In this document: positions 46,568 to 59,533 of the stretch, in pieces
How positions within the stretch are numbered: the first letter of the stretch is position 1
How the letters are laid out: each line of letters starts with the position of its first letter
NCBI RefSeq assembly: GCF_023278565.1
Contig: NC_064678.1
Location: 4,774,001-4,838,000, forward strand
From: Colletotrichum lupini
Lineage: Eukaryota > Ascomycota > Sordariomycetes > Glomerellales > Glomerellaceae
DNA length: 64,000 bases
Direction: 5' to 3'
Translations under genes and position numbers: made by a program
The notes under the pieces: model-generated
The model's input: the letters and a program-made list of their open reading frames with translations, nothing else
Told to the model about the DNA's origin: nothing
Database searches by the model: none

Positions 46568-49500
46568 ACTTGAATTGGCATTCAAAGCAAAGTCAGGTCG
46601 AGGTTGAACGATGGCGAGATTGATGATTTTCATCAGCGGTCATCGAGAATAGCGACACCTGGGCTATTAGAGATTGCAGCGTCAAGTAAACTGAATTATA
46701 AGCACCGCTTGCTTTAATAACACATAGTTCTCATCCACTTGAGGGGTATGCTGTAGGGAGGATTCAGTTGAAGGGGCAGCAGATCCTAGCTCGTTGTCCA
46801 TCATGGGCCACCCCAGCGACCAATCTGCAGCTCGGCACTAGCCGCATCTCCCCAGCCACGCCAAATCGGCTCAGCTCTACGGACTTGCTATCCGTACTGT
46901 TAATCAGGGCTCGCTTACAAGCCACTGTCAATGGCTGAAAATAGCTGGGCTGTTGTTTCTTTGCAAAGATCTACGGGGGTAATCCCTACTGGAGAAGGAG
47001 GGCCTTGGCTCCTTCGTTTTTTGACTAGTCTTGTTCACATCTGCAAATCAAGTGCCAAGAAGACAAGTCTTGTTGTTGTGATCCTCTACTGGGAGGATTT
47101 GCCAGCTGGCCAGCGGCCTGGAGGGAAAAACCAACACGCCTCAGGGTCACATTCGGGGGGCCCTTCAAGGCGATGTGTCTCCATTTCTGGACGCTTGCGA
47201 CGGAGGATCGAAGCTTCCTTACTCTATGGGCGGCTCGTCTCCATCTTTGAATGATTTCTCGCGTCAACAGAGGCTTCTGGCGTTGATGTGACTTGCAGTG
47301 GGGGTATAACGACAATCCGGTTGATCGGGTCAGCACTCAAGTCCGTGTTGCAGTATAGATGGCTTGGCAAGACGAGAATAACTGTGGACAAGAGTAGCAG
47401 CAGCAGCAGTAGCATTAGCGAACTTCATGCGATCCAGAACGCTGGGAGCAGAGGCTTGGGGGGCAAGCCTAAGCCTTGTTCTTGGGTTCGACGGGGCCAT
47501 GTAACGCTGTTTAGCACCCCCAGACTGCACTGTAACCAATTCGCATGTTGGAGTCTTGTTTGAAACAGGCAATGCTCGGTGCTGTGAGCGTCTTGCCCTC
47601 GCAGTCAGCCATCATTCAGTACCAAGGGCCAGGTGGAGATGGTCAAAAGCAGCGAGAAACGCCGGGGGTCCTCCGTGATGGCGAGATGGGGCCACTTTGA
47701 ATTTCGGCCTGATAAGACTGAGTGGGAAAGATCTACGCTGTCAAGGAGTGGCAAAGACCCTGCCTGAGTCTCAATGCGGCCCCAATAGGCGAAGACAGTG
47801 GAGACGGAGGAATTGTCTTTGGAGGACCACCATCTGACCGGTATGACTGTCGAAAGGCCCCGAACTATAGGTGTGAAACTGTAGTTGTCATCAATCTCAG
47901 AACGGAGGTATCCTTCGAGATGTTGCATTGGAATTATCACCGAGTACGAAAGTCCTAATAAGACTATGCGAGGGGCTCTTGTTGATTCGTCCCCGAGATC
48001 ATGCGCAGGTTTACTCTACTTCGAAATGCTTTCCGCATTGGACCGAAGATCGTTGGGATAGTCTCCAGCCGCGTCGAATCCAAAGGGAGAAAGGAGCGGG
48101 GACCTGAGAGCATCGGTATGAGGTGATGCGGAGGTGCTCTCGTAAGCCGTGGATGGGCGGCGCGGGATGAGTGAGCGCGCGCTTTCTCGATTTGGACAGT
48201 AGGTGGCATGAAGACTCAGCTCCCTTGCGAATATGTTTATGTGAGAGGTCTGGAGTATCGGGTAAGAAGTCGACCCGGGATGGGGTGAGAACCTTGGTGC
48301 CTCAAGCACTACACGACTGCACTGTGGTGAGATTCCGGAATGTAGTGTGAGGGGGAGAGCCGGACCACCGAGTAGCCGGAGACACTAGGCGACAGGTGCG
48401 TTGTTGAGCTGGCACGGCTGGCGTACCGTGAAGGATGGGGGCAGTGGTGCTGTTGAGTTGCGGTTGCGACGGTCGAGTTGCTGTGACCCTCGTAAAGGAT
48501 ATAGATCTACGCTGGTGAGAAGTTTGTTCGTTGAAGGCTGTCAGGTTGTTGGAAACCGACTGGACTATTTCGGCGTGTCTGGGAGGATTGGGTGGCCGGG
48601 GTACACCTACCTACCTCAGGTAAGGGAGGTAGGAGAGGTAAGCTGTGGACGTTGAAAGTAGGGTTCTCGTAACCCGTTTCGCGGCAGAAATAAGCAGCCT
48701 GAGTGGCCAGCGTTCGTTGCGGATGGACTTTGGTTCATCCCAAGCCAGGCCTTGCCTCAGGCGGTACTCTTCTTTCATCCGATCTCAAGTGGCTGTCCCG
48801 CGTTGTGGCGGCGCTGCTGTGGAACGTATAACGGCTTGGAAGATTGGTGTTGGCCCCGCGGCATCAGGCGTCGAATGCTCGGGATGCCACGACATTGAGA
48901 CAGAAGATTGTTGTTCGGCCCAGGTCGTGTGCAATAGTGCGTGCTTCGATTCTGTTGCGTACGGCGCTGCTGTGGCCCGATGACCCAGCCGATGCACGAA
49001 GTCCAGAAGGGGGGCCGTTTCAGCGCTTTGGGGGTTGCAGAAGCCAACGTACATGGCGACCCTGACAAAGGTAGGTCGCCTAAGACGGGCTTTTCGATCA
49101 GGCCGTCTTTGATGTGGGCTTGGTCACCCCGCAGGTGAAGGGCCAAGACCCAGGTGGTCTGCTGTGCGGCAAAGGTCCGGGGTGAGGTGATGGAAACGGC
49201 AAATGCTAAGAGCTTCGGTGGATGGGAGTGTGAGCAGCTGGGGAATGTGACGACGAGGTGGGAGAGATGAGGAGTCATGGCGAAGGCAATGGTGGACTGA
49301 CTGGACGGGCTTGCCTTGTGTGTCAAACAATTGGGGGCAGGAAACGTGGGACGCAGATGATGGCAGAGGCAGGAAACACTGTGAGGGCGCTGCTGCCCAG
49401 CGGGTGGAGCAGACAGGACCCCCGGACCCTTCCATGTCAGCAACGGAAAAACGGGACCCGCCGACGAGGGGATCTCCCGAAATAGATCCATGTGCACGGC

Positions 49501-52500
49501 TCATTGGGGTTAGTCACCAGGGATCAGGGGGCGAGGGCCCTGCTCGACGTCATTGACGGAGACGAGAGTCTGGGGAGCATCACCAAGGTATGCCGGTATG
49601 GTGCCTTAAGTGCGCTAAAGAGTTTTAGTGATGCTGAAACGAATTCCTTCCTCCGTTTGAAGATATCTCCTCTCCAATGCTTTCTTTCACAAGAATCGCC
49701 AGCTACTGACTCCCCTCCGCCGAGGTGGCGCGGCCGTATCTAGACGGGAGACGGGGGCGAAGGTTTTGTTAGTGTCGGAGGGCACGTTGGTCCATTGTAG
49801 GTGTTGATTTACTCTACTTGAGAAGTTGCACATTGGCTGTATTTCTTCCCGTTCCTCAAAACCTTTCTGCTAAGCACCAGGGTTTTCAATAACAGAACCG
49901 AGTCCGAGGAATCCGATATGCCCCCAAAAGCCCCCCCTAGTCATGCCTGATGATGCTCTGAGTCGAGTTGCATGTACATAGCAGCAGCTCCTTTGGTTGG
50001 ATGCAGCGGTGATCATGAACACCCAGCATCCAGAACTGAGGCTGAAGACCTTGGGGGACTATCACATCATGCGGCTCCAAGATGGGCTCTTGCCTTTCTC
50101 CATCTAGGTCGGCCGCCGTGACATCGTCAGTTTCTTGAAAGCTTTGGTCCACAGAAGCAGTTGAGTGCATGCGCATGCGGCAACCTTGAAAGCCCCCCCC
50201 CGTCCCCTTCTGCTTTCCTCCCTTGCTTGCAGAACCGGGGCACGGAGGGGTGCCCAGAAGTCAAGGTTGGCCCTCTTGGCGACTAGGGTATGTTCAGGCA
50301 GAAACTTTCTTTCGAGCGTGAGTCCGAATCGTCCACTCGGCGTGAGAGATAATGCAGGGATGTTTATCGGACGTGGAGGTAACTGAATAATTGAAGGGAA
50401 GTTGTTCACTCCGTTGCAATCAATCCATGCTGAAACAAAACGAGAGAAGATTGCCGCAATTCGTGTAATCTGCGGCCTCGCTATGTCTGCTTTTGGGTGA
50501 TGCTGACATAGCTCGCCTTTGATGCCGAATGAGAAGGAAAGTTCTCTTTGCGTTGTTGCAATTGAGTGTGGCTGAACAGGGGCGGAGGGGAAGGGGGTGG
50601 CCTGATGCGAGAGACCCACTTCGGACCCGCGACCGGGCTCCGCTTTCTGACCGGCATCGGCACCCGGCGCGGCTGCCTTGGCCACTTCCCGTTGAGGAAG
50701 TTGCGGATCCCGTAGTAGGTAGGTACTGCTGCACCTCGCCTCTGCGGATTTTGGCCATCAGGCAAATGTTTCTCGAAACTAAAAGCTCGGCTGTCTTTCA
50801 GGACAAGATCTTCAATTGCAGTCGATGGCGAAGTAAGGTGCTGCCTGGTCGAGAAACAAATTGGCACACGAAGCGAGCCGTTCGCGGAGTGAGCCCGAGT
50901 AGTTTCCTCATTGCGCGACTATCCTGGTGCTCATTGGCTTTCGCGCGGTTAGGCGACAAATCACATCATCGGGAGGAAGCACGCCACAGACGTTCTACTT
51001 CCAGGTTTACATCCTTCTCCGTCTCGCTTGTGAAGGAAGGATTCAGAAAACGGCATGGTATGTACGGTGAAATCTTGGTCACCCGTCATTCATTTCCTGG
51101 TTCCTCTTAACACTTTCCAACGTTTCTAACGGGAGCCCTCCTCCCTCGCGAATCGTACCTAATTAGCCAATTCTGGATGGCTGCCCCTCCCGCGCATTTA
51201 CCACTAGGGGAAAAGCGCGCGATCCTCCCACAACCGTCGTGCTCCTCCCTCTTCCTCTCTGCGCTTGTGAGCGGGAGGAATGGGATACAGCCACGCGGCA
51301 ATTAGAAATAGAGGCGGGAAAACAGCGCGCCAAAGATAACGCTTATCATCCTGTTGTGGTTCAGGAGCCGAGACTAGGAAGGCCGATTCCGGCACCTGGC
51401 GGTGCGTTGGTGAAATATCGGCGGCTCTCACACTAAGGTAAATTGGGTCATCCACATCATCTTGGGCATGTCGAAAATCCCCCAATTCAGTTGCAACGAA
51501 CTCCTCCGTCTATCTGTGGCGAAGTCTGCGAGACTTCCAGTGCTAGCTAAGAAAACACATAGGTATCTCATAAAGCGCGCAGGGATCGGATCAAGCATTG
51601 ATAGGCAAAATGCCAAGCAATGGTTTGACTTTGTCACTGCAGTAAAACCAGAGCCTTGGCCAGCGAGAGTTCCATCTCGAGCACGTGGGTGCTAGTAGGA
51701 AAGACCCAGTTGTCCAGAAGCTTGTCACTAGAGATCAGCAGAAGCAATGGCCAGCTGCCGCCCTTTGTCGGGACTATCTTTCATTTTCCACTTTCAAGAA
51801 AGCTTTCGTCCGGATCTCTGGATTTGAGCTCCGAAAGAACCTTACCTGCCTGCCTATCTCTTGCTGTACAGCATTGCCGCTATCATCAGCCGCCCGCGCG
51901 CCTGCGTCAATCGTATTCCTATCCCGGTTAACAGAGATCGTTTAAGCACATACCGGATTGCCTCTAAACATGAACTGCACCGCCTGCCCTCGGGGAGAAC
52001 AGCACAGCTCACCGGTTACCGTATCCGTTCCAAAGCTGGCTCTTTCTGCAAGTTCGCTCCCATAGGATTCCCGAGGTGTAGGTCAGTACCGCCCTTTTTA
52101 CCTGCCTACCTACATATCCGGTTGCTGACCAGCCCGGCTCGGGTGACGGCGGTGGCGCTCCTTCACTTACATGACTTGGGAATCTCACGGTCAGGACGAC
52201 CTTCATGATTCATGTGCCCTTCACGTTTAGATAAGCAGTGCTTGGCATCTTGCTTGTTGGATGGCTGATACGATGAATACGATTGACGAGACTACCGCCG
52301 TGGCGCACCCTTCTCGATTAGACGCGCCTTCCATCGCTTGCCGTAGGGCTATCAAACGTTAAACTATCGGTATTGGTTCTTCCAATTAGGTGTGCATTAG
52401 GTTTACAAGTACGGAATATTATGAAACTCAATTTTCGAAAGTTCCGTATATTTCTATCTTGGGGGTCGTGGTTTGAAGCACACTGTTTTTGGGTCTTAGT

Positions 52501-53747
52501 TTGGCCTCATTTCCATCTAGCATCTACTCTATTCCATCAGTCACAAAATGGTATTGAATTTCTTCTGGTATGATAAACGGCTTATAGCTTGAGTGTGTAT
52601 GTTCCATGGCTACAATTCCACAGGCTCACAGAAGATGTGTCACCCATAACACACAAAGGGAGAAATGAAAAGGAGCCAAGCCAAGTACCACACAGAACCC
52701 ACAAAGGGAAGCGAGTCTTCCCCCACGCCCCGAATCCTTCTCTTCTCTCCCCCCACCCCCCCTTCCAAATCCTTCGAATCCTTCCCGTCCAACCATCTCA
52801 GTTCTTCTCCTCCGAGAGATCTGACACCGTGTAAGATACGTACTTACTTTACGGAATATGTGCACACCTTACTCAAGATGATCCACTTCCCTCCCGTACG
52901 ATCCCTACCGCATCCCGGCCCCCCCCCCCGGTATCCACAAAACGGATTCGGACCCTTGCTCGCCGACGTTGCACTAGGAATGACTGCATGTCTCTTGCGT
53001 TGGGCTGAGTGGCCCGCGGTGCACAGTAAGGTAAAATTTGGGATTTGGATTTTTTGCTGCTGCTGTCTTGAACTATGTCTCCAGCTGCCAAGCCCTACAA
53101 TCCGTCCAATTCCAACACACAATTCTGTCTCTGGTTCTCGCCCTTCCTAGCGCCTTTTTCCCTTGGCGCTCCCAGCAGATGGCGAGCCAATGCAACCCTC
53201 ATTCTTCGCTCCCTTTCCAATTTTCGTACCATGTTTCTTCCTAGCTGTCCCCCATTCGTTCTGCTTGCTCAGAAAGTAGCACATTGTGTGAGTGAAAGAA
53301 AAGAAAGAAAGGTAGGATGTGAAAGAAATGTAAGCCCGGAACCTCTTGAACGCCGAATTGTTGTCAATATGCCCAACCCCGCCGAAACCATCTAAGCCAT
53401 GGAATGTGAAACAGAAAGGAGATCAAGAACAAAAAAGGAAGAATGCCTTGCCGGCGAATGAAGGCTGCCTGTCTGCCCGTCTAGTTGGGAGCTATGCAGT
53501 GAATAAGGAAGAAGCTGTTGAAGACACGGTTCCGTTCCAAGGGACCCCCAAATGAAATCGATCCTGTACAAGGGAGTAAGGGGGTGTGTTGTCTGGCTCG
53601 CTCCCCTTCGAGCCCAATGCAAGAAATACCAAGAAAATGGCAAGGGGAGTAAAGAAAAGAAAACCATTCTTCATCAAGTCATGAAAAAGACGAAACAAGA
53701 AAGATGGAAAGGCATACGGATACTTCCAACGCATCACATCCTCCCCA
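46568..53747. other. 7 kb gene-poor region
   Basis: No gene is supported. Frames of 100-240 residues occur on both strands but lack domains and mostly overlap one another. No transposase, reverse transcriptase or terminal repeat was recognised. Pyrimidine-rich runs occur near 52.74-52.82 kb and 52.92 kb. Confidence 0.45.
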
Positions 53748-56585
53748 TCATTTCTTGAAATAGTTGTAAAACATGGCGTCCATGTCGCTCCCCACCGCGG
53801 CCGCTGCCGCAGTCATCCCCGCATCGTGACCGCCGCCACCACCACCCATGTCGTTCACAGACGGCCACTCCCAGTTGGCCGCCGCCCCCATGTCAAAGTC
53901 GACGAGCATCTGCCCGCCGCTGTGGTCAGGGAACCAACCCGCCGCGCCAGCCTGGCAGTCCACCAGGTCCGCGAGCGTGAGGTGGTGATCCCCCGTCGGG
54001 GCCCCCAGCGCCGCGGGGTCCATGACGTGAGCGAACAGCTCGTCTGCGGCGCGCCAGTCATGCTGTTGCTGTTGCTGTTGGTGCTTGTTGTGACTGTGAC
54101 TGTCTCCGGGGCTGAAAGGGTTGAACGGGGTCGCGAGCTCGCTCGTCGAGGTCATGGAGTCGTCCGCGGACGAAGACGACGAGACGGACGGCATCATGGA
54201 CGTGTCCATGGGGCTGATGAAGGACGAGGCCGAGTCCACGGCCGTCGGGGCCCCCGAGAACGGGTGGTCGTGGTGATGCTGGGGCGGGGTATGCGGGAGG
54301 GAGGAGTTGCGGCGCGACATGGAGTGCGTCGTGGTGGACGAGGAAGATGCGTACGAGTCGGAGCGCGCGTGGTGGCTGATGCTGATCGGGATGCTCATGC
54401 CGCTCCCCGTGCTGTTCCTGTTGCTCTTGCTGCTGCTTCTGCTAACGTTGCCGCCGAACGCGCGCATGACGGCCTTGAGGTGCTTCTTGATGGCGCGGAC
54501 CTGGCCGCCGGGGGAGAGGAAGTCGGAGGCCGCGATACCTAGGAGACGGGATGCCAGGGCTTCGAGGCGGCCTTCGTAGACGGCAATCATTTGCGGCTCC
54601 ATGTTGAGGACGCCGGCTTGCTTTTGCGCGTAGATGAAGGAGAGGCCACGGGCGCAGGTGTCTAGAGCTAGGCAGAAGACGTCGGGGAAAGAGTTTTTGC
54701 TTTGTGCGGGCATGATGACGGGGCCTTCTTGCGATGTCTGCTCCGCGATCTGAAGCATGATTCCCACGAGCTCCTGCGCTGAGCCGATGAAGCGCTCGAC
54801 GGTCTCGGCCGTGAGGGAAAAGGGCTCTGCCGGAGGCGGGGCGCCGGGCAGGATGGCCGGGAAGAGGAGGTGGATGGCCATGGTGTGATACACTGACAGC
54901 ACGAGGGAGCGGGAGGGCGCGTGGGCAACCTGGCGGTTGAGGAGGTGGATGCTCTCCATCAGGACACGGTAGACCTCGCGGCAGACGCACTCCATGTCCT
55001 GGGGCGTGCTGCCCTGCTGGATGCGCTGGAGTGCGAGCAGGGGCGCCTCCTGCCAGAAGTTGGTGCTAACCGTCTCGTTGGGGTCGGGCTCCTGCGGGTA
55101 GAGGGCGAAGATGTAGGCCGTGATGGAGGCGATGTGGGCGAGAGGCCACATCTCCTTGATCATGCTCTTCTGCTTCTGCAGCGTGGAGAAGTTGTCTGAG
55201 ACCTCGTCCAGGCGCATCAGCACGGACGAGGTCTCGTCGACGGGGAGGAAGATGGAGGTGAGGCTCGTTGGGAGGAGCTGCGAGAAGTGGGTGCCCATTT
55301 GCAAAAAGGTCCAGAGGGTGAGAGTGTAGGTCGTCCAGTAGAGGTAGGCGACGATCTCCTTTTCGACCTCGCAGACGTCGATGCCGTTGATGCGGCTCGT
55401 CGTCAGGGGCGCCGAGGAAGCCGAGATGGTGTCCTTGATCTCGGTCGCCAGGCGGCCGGAGAGACCGATGTAGCACGTGGCGCGCTTGATCTGCCCTTGG
55501 CAGAGGCTGTTCCAGCCCAGGAGCATGAGGACCTGTGCCGTGCTGATGCCGGGGAGAGAGATGCCGGCGCCGGGCATGCCCGGTTGGCTGACCCGGGTTG
55601 AGATGGGTCGGTTCTGGAGTTGGGCTGAGGCCCACCGGAGGAGGACGTGTCCTCGTGCCATGGCAACTTCGTCGCCGAGAGAGAAGGAGGCGTCGGCGAG
55701 GATCACTGCCAGAAGGACCTCGTCGTGTGTGCCGTCTCTCAGTTCGCGAAGAAGAAGGGTCTTGGAAACGAGGAAGGAGAGAGGGTGGACGCTGTACCAC
55801 ACGTCGACCAGCTGTCCAATCTGTCGAGTGCCGTAGTCGGTCAAGGGGCTCGGTCCTGTCGGTGTTGTATCGAACATTGATGGTGTGGCGTCGCTCGCGA
55901 GTCCTGTGAGATAGAATCTACCGCCGCCCTGTTCCATGAAGATGGACCCCAACCCGCCAAACTTATCAACTACGAGACCGACTAAGTCGTGAGTGAGAAG
56001 CTGCAAGATGCCGGTGTACTTGAGTCAAGTTAGCTTCGTGCAATCCAGAAGGGAGTCTTGGACCCATACCTTGACATCCCGATGACTAAACTTCGAGTTG
56101 ACAACATTCTCGCTACGATCCTGTAAAGTCAAGCGCAGAGTCTGGTTGTACGCCGATATCCTCTCCTGCCACGGGTTCGACTTGGGTCCAGGCGTCGGGT
56201 TCTCGCCAAAGTTTTCGATAAACATGCTGTTGAGCATGGTAGCCACGTCTTCGCCGCCGCCCATGAGAGCCACGGGCGCCGCACCACCGGTACCCTCCAT
56301 CTGTGCAGGCTCCTCCATAATGGTCATGGAATGCGGCGAACCACCCGTTGAGGCTCGCTGGCGCTGTTGTACAGGGACGCCGGTGCTGTCGCCGCCGGTG
56401 CTGTTGTTTCTGCTCATGTCTTGGGATACGGTGCGGGTCTTTGGCGGCCGCGAGTCCCAGTCGTAGACGCAGTCGACATTTTGCTTGCGGCAGGCTTCGC
56501 AGATGGTCTCGTTGCTGCACTTAATCTTGCGTGCGCGGCAGAAGCTGCAGCTCTTGCGGAGCGGGTGTCGGGATGTGAGAGACAT
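53748..56585 (-). CDS. Zn2Cys6 fungal transcription factor
   Basis: Exons are 56585-56070 and 56000-53748 (922 residues). The N-terminus has a perfect C-x2-C-x6-C-x5-C-x2-C-x6-C cluster (Cys13 to Cys39, in CSFCRARKIKCSNETICEACRKQNVDC order), with basic residues between Cys16 and Cys23. A Ser/Thr-rich linker follows, then a large helical middle-homology region (about 180-640) with typical fungal regulator segments such as WYSVHPLSFLVSKT and YLYWTTYTLTLW. The C-terminus is low-complexity (Ser, His, Gln, Gly) and probably the activation region. The start at 56585 is chosen because the zinc cluster begins 12 residues later; the frame stays open to another ATG at 56648. The target genes are unknown. 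It is the only regulator in the window and may act on the synthase 12 kb away. Confidence 0.88.
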
Positions 56586-57742
56586 GATGGGGTATAGTTG
56601 TCTAGGTTTCGGGAGTTGATAAAGAAAGAGGGAAACGATATTATACAATACACATTGGTTCTATTTGTACAATAGTATATTGATACCAATGCAGGAGGAA
56701 AGCGAGAGATAGACGGTGGGTTATTGGGTTGAGCCGCCGCCGACTACAATTGGTGGTAGTCTGGATAGATGAGGGAGGCTTGAAAGGCTTGAAGTAGAAA
56801 AGAGGGAGTCTTGAAAAGCTGCGTCACTCGTCTTCTTCAACCCTTTCGTCTGCAGTGGCAAAGTCTGATGCCAACATGATCCATTGTCGTGGTTGGTGGT
56901 TTCTTTGAGATGTTATAACTTCAGTCTGCAGAGTAAGCCAGTGTTGGAATAAGATGAGACGAGGCAAGGTACCGTTGAAGGATGCAAACTGGGGTTAGAA
57001 TGCACAGTGTCGGGGAGGCTTCGAGGGGGGTGAACAGTCAACGGAGGAGGTGTTGATGTAAGAAGGGGGGTGTTTCGTGGTTGACCATGGGGTGCGGCTT
57101 TGGGAAACTGACAATGTACATGTAAATTTTACTCCCATCAGCAAAAGCCCATCAGCTTTGGACATTGTATGGTTGTGGTTGTGGGACGGGCTTTTCGACT
57201 TCGCACATGTTTACATGTACCCGACTTACTCTGCCTCAATCTTACCAGTCTTGGGGGCCAAAAGTCGGCAACTCGAGTCCGACTCCAAGACGAGTTAGCC
57301 GACCTTGTCGCGCTTGCTGCGCCGCCCTCAAGTTATGCAAAAAGCTGCACAACAACAACAAGCGCGGAGGTACACGACTACTTTGAGGCAGCGACAAGAG
57401 TCCTTTTGCAACTGCGTGTATTCACGGGTACTCCTGCAAGTCAAAGTCGTTATCCAGCCAGAAAAGTCTTAGTGTAATTGAAACCCCTGCCTCTCGAACG
57501 ATATCCCTGTTCCCCCCACGCAGCGCGAAAGACAAGAAAAGACCGACTTTGTGAGCCCGCCCGTGGCTGTGTGTCTTGTCTTTCCCCTCCAGGCACCCGC
57601 TGAATCCGATCCAACAGCTATTCGTAATAGAACTTTCGGGCGATTACTCCAGAATGAGTGAAACATCAATCTTGAACAACTGCATTCCCAAAAGAGATAG
57701 ACCCATACGAGCTAGGCAGAATAATAAATGTTCTTCTCTCAC
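56586..57742. other. intergenic, no gene seen
   Basis: About 1.2 kb of upstream region of the Zn2Cys6 gene and 3' flank of the monooxygenase gene. Only short frames occur. Confidence 0.5.
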
Positions 57743-59533
57743 TCATGTCTTTGTCGATGCAAAGTCTAAATGTGGTACAGTGGGTTGGAATCCATACAGA
57801 AACTCGAGAAACCATAGCCAGGCGCCGCCGGGCAGAAAAGCATAGATCAACCACCGCAGCAACGGTCCAATACCGTAGGGTAGAAAGGCTCCGTGTAGTA
57901 AAATAAAGCGGAAACTGAACTTGACCACTTCCTTTGCCCTCTTTTCTCGCATCTGGCTGTACTTCTGGAGGATTGGTTCTACTTTCTGCTCCAAAGACCC
58001 TCGATTTTCCTGGATTAGGCTAGCCAGAACCGCCGCATCTTCAATTCTGCGTTTGGAAACACCTCGGATTAGCATCTTCAATCACGTTCGCGTCTCAATC
58101 TCGATCTCAAGCATGGGGAAACTCACGCTAGGTTTCCGCCCTGGCCACTGTTCAAGAAAGTTGCCAAAAGTCAGTAAAATGCCGTTGGAACTAGGGAGAG
58201 GAATGGTTGGGAAAGCCTTTCCCGGGGGAGCAGCCCCAAGCTAGATGCTTAGCTTCCAGACTAGGCTCCGTGATCTGCAACGGAGGGATTTTGAGAGGGG
58301 CGCGCGCGTTTCCGCAAATACGTACAAGGCACTGGTCATGCTGTGCGCGGCTGTTGGAACCAGTTAGCGGGTTCAATCCTCCATCACAAACAACCTTTGA
58401 TGAGAATCATGGAAAGATAGGGAAGACAGAAGAGGAAGAGCTTACAGTCGCCGATAAGACAGACTCTGCCTCGGGCCATTGAAGGGAACTCAACTTCTTG
58501 GAACATATTGCAGGCAAGGATACGCTCGTTCTTTTCGACAACTAGAACAACAACACGTCAGATTTGGGCGTTCCTTCAAGCCACCCGGCAATGTCGTCAG
58601 CGAAATGGGAGGGATTCAGCTTTCTGACTTACCATCTCTAAACTCTCCTTTCTCCGCGAACGGGTGGAACTTGTCTCCGTAGACTGAATTGATGGTATCT
58701 TCGTCACAGTTACTCCAGATAGACCGATCATTATCAACCTTCTCGTCGGTTTTCTGTTTTGTTGCCAAGATTAGCTGAGGGCCACCCCTACCGGCATGCG
58801 TAGGAGTACGGAGGACTTTTCGTACCGTGACGCCGATAAACCATTGTCGGTTGTCGGGGCATGGCCAAGTTGTGAGAGTCGAGTTTTCGTAGAGCATCCA
58901 GTTGGCGACACCGAGGTCCTGAGTACTAAGATGGTCCAGCGGAGCAGTGATGCCACTCATGTGGACACGCCCTGTGAACTTGATTGTGTTGGCCTCCTTG
59001 AGGCCAGCGTCTCGAGCCAGGCATCTCCGGATAACAGACCGTATCCCATCAGCACCGACGACGACGTGAGCCCGGAACTTCTTCCCCTCGTCAGAGACCA
59101 CCCTGACGAAGGACTCGCTCGGATCGTCAATGACATCAACAATCTTTGTGCCGAACTGCACGACATCGTCGCCTCCCGCAGCATCAAAGAGTAGTCTGTG
59201 AAAGTGGTGACGCTCCAAGGACATGACCGGATACCCGAACTTGGCCTCGCAGCCCGCCCAGTCCACCGTATTCCAGAGCTTATTACCGCGCCAGATTTGC
59301 ACTTTCCGCAGCTTCTGGCCCGCTTCCAGCACTTTCTCGTACACGCCGAGTTGATCGAGCATGCGGAGGCCGTTGGGCGAGAGCGAAATGCCCGCGCCGA
59401 CGGGGCGCAGCACGTCGCTTCGCTCGAGGACCTTGCACGAGATGTCGAGGCGCGAGAGGATGGCTGCCAGCGTGAGACCGCCGATGCCGGCACCGACGAT
59501 GAGGACCTCGGCGTCGACTGGAGATGATGACAT
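57743..59533 (-). CDS. FAD-dependent monooxygenase with hydrophobic C-terminus
   Basis: Exons are 59533-58826, 58753-58633, 58541-58446, 58350-58326, 58147-58127 and 58046-57743 (424 residues). Exons 4 and 5 are 25 and 21 bases. Seen: FAD-binding GAGIGG (residues 14-19), an Arg-containing segment after strand 2 (ERSDVLRPVGAGISL), the DG motif VVVGADGIRSV, and the GD motif RVCLIGDSAHSM followed by GQGGNLAIEDAAVL, both rebuilt across microexons. This is the salicylate-hydroxylase-like family of aromatic-ring or meroterpenoid monooxygenases using NAD(P)H and O2. The last 70 residues are strongly hydrophobic with aromatic residues (LLRWLIYAFLPGGAWLWFLEF), suggesting membrane attachment. Intron 1 (72 bases) is readable in frame, so its removal rests on splice signals and family continuity. 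It may be a tailoring enzyme. Confidence 0.82.

Noticed and set aside
50104..50685. 193-residue minus-strand frame in the gene-poor region
   Set aside because: No recognisable domain or splice support; composition looks random.
53826..54542. 238-residue Arg/Val-rich frame antisense to the Zn2Cys6 gene
   Set aside because: Product of the GC-rich low-complexity C-terminus of the real gene.
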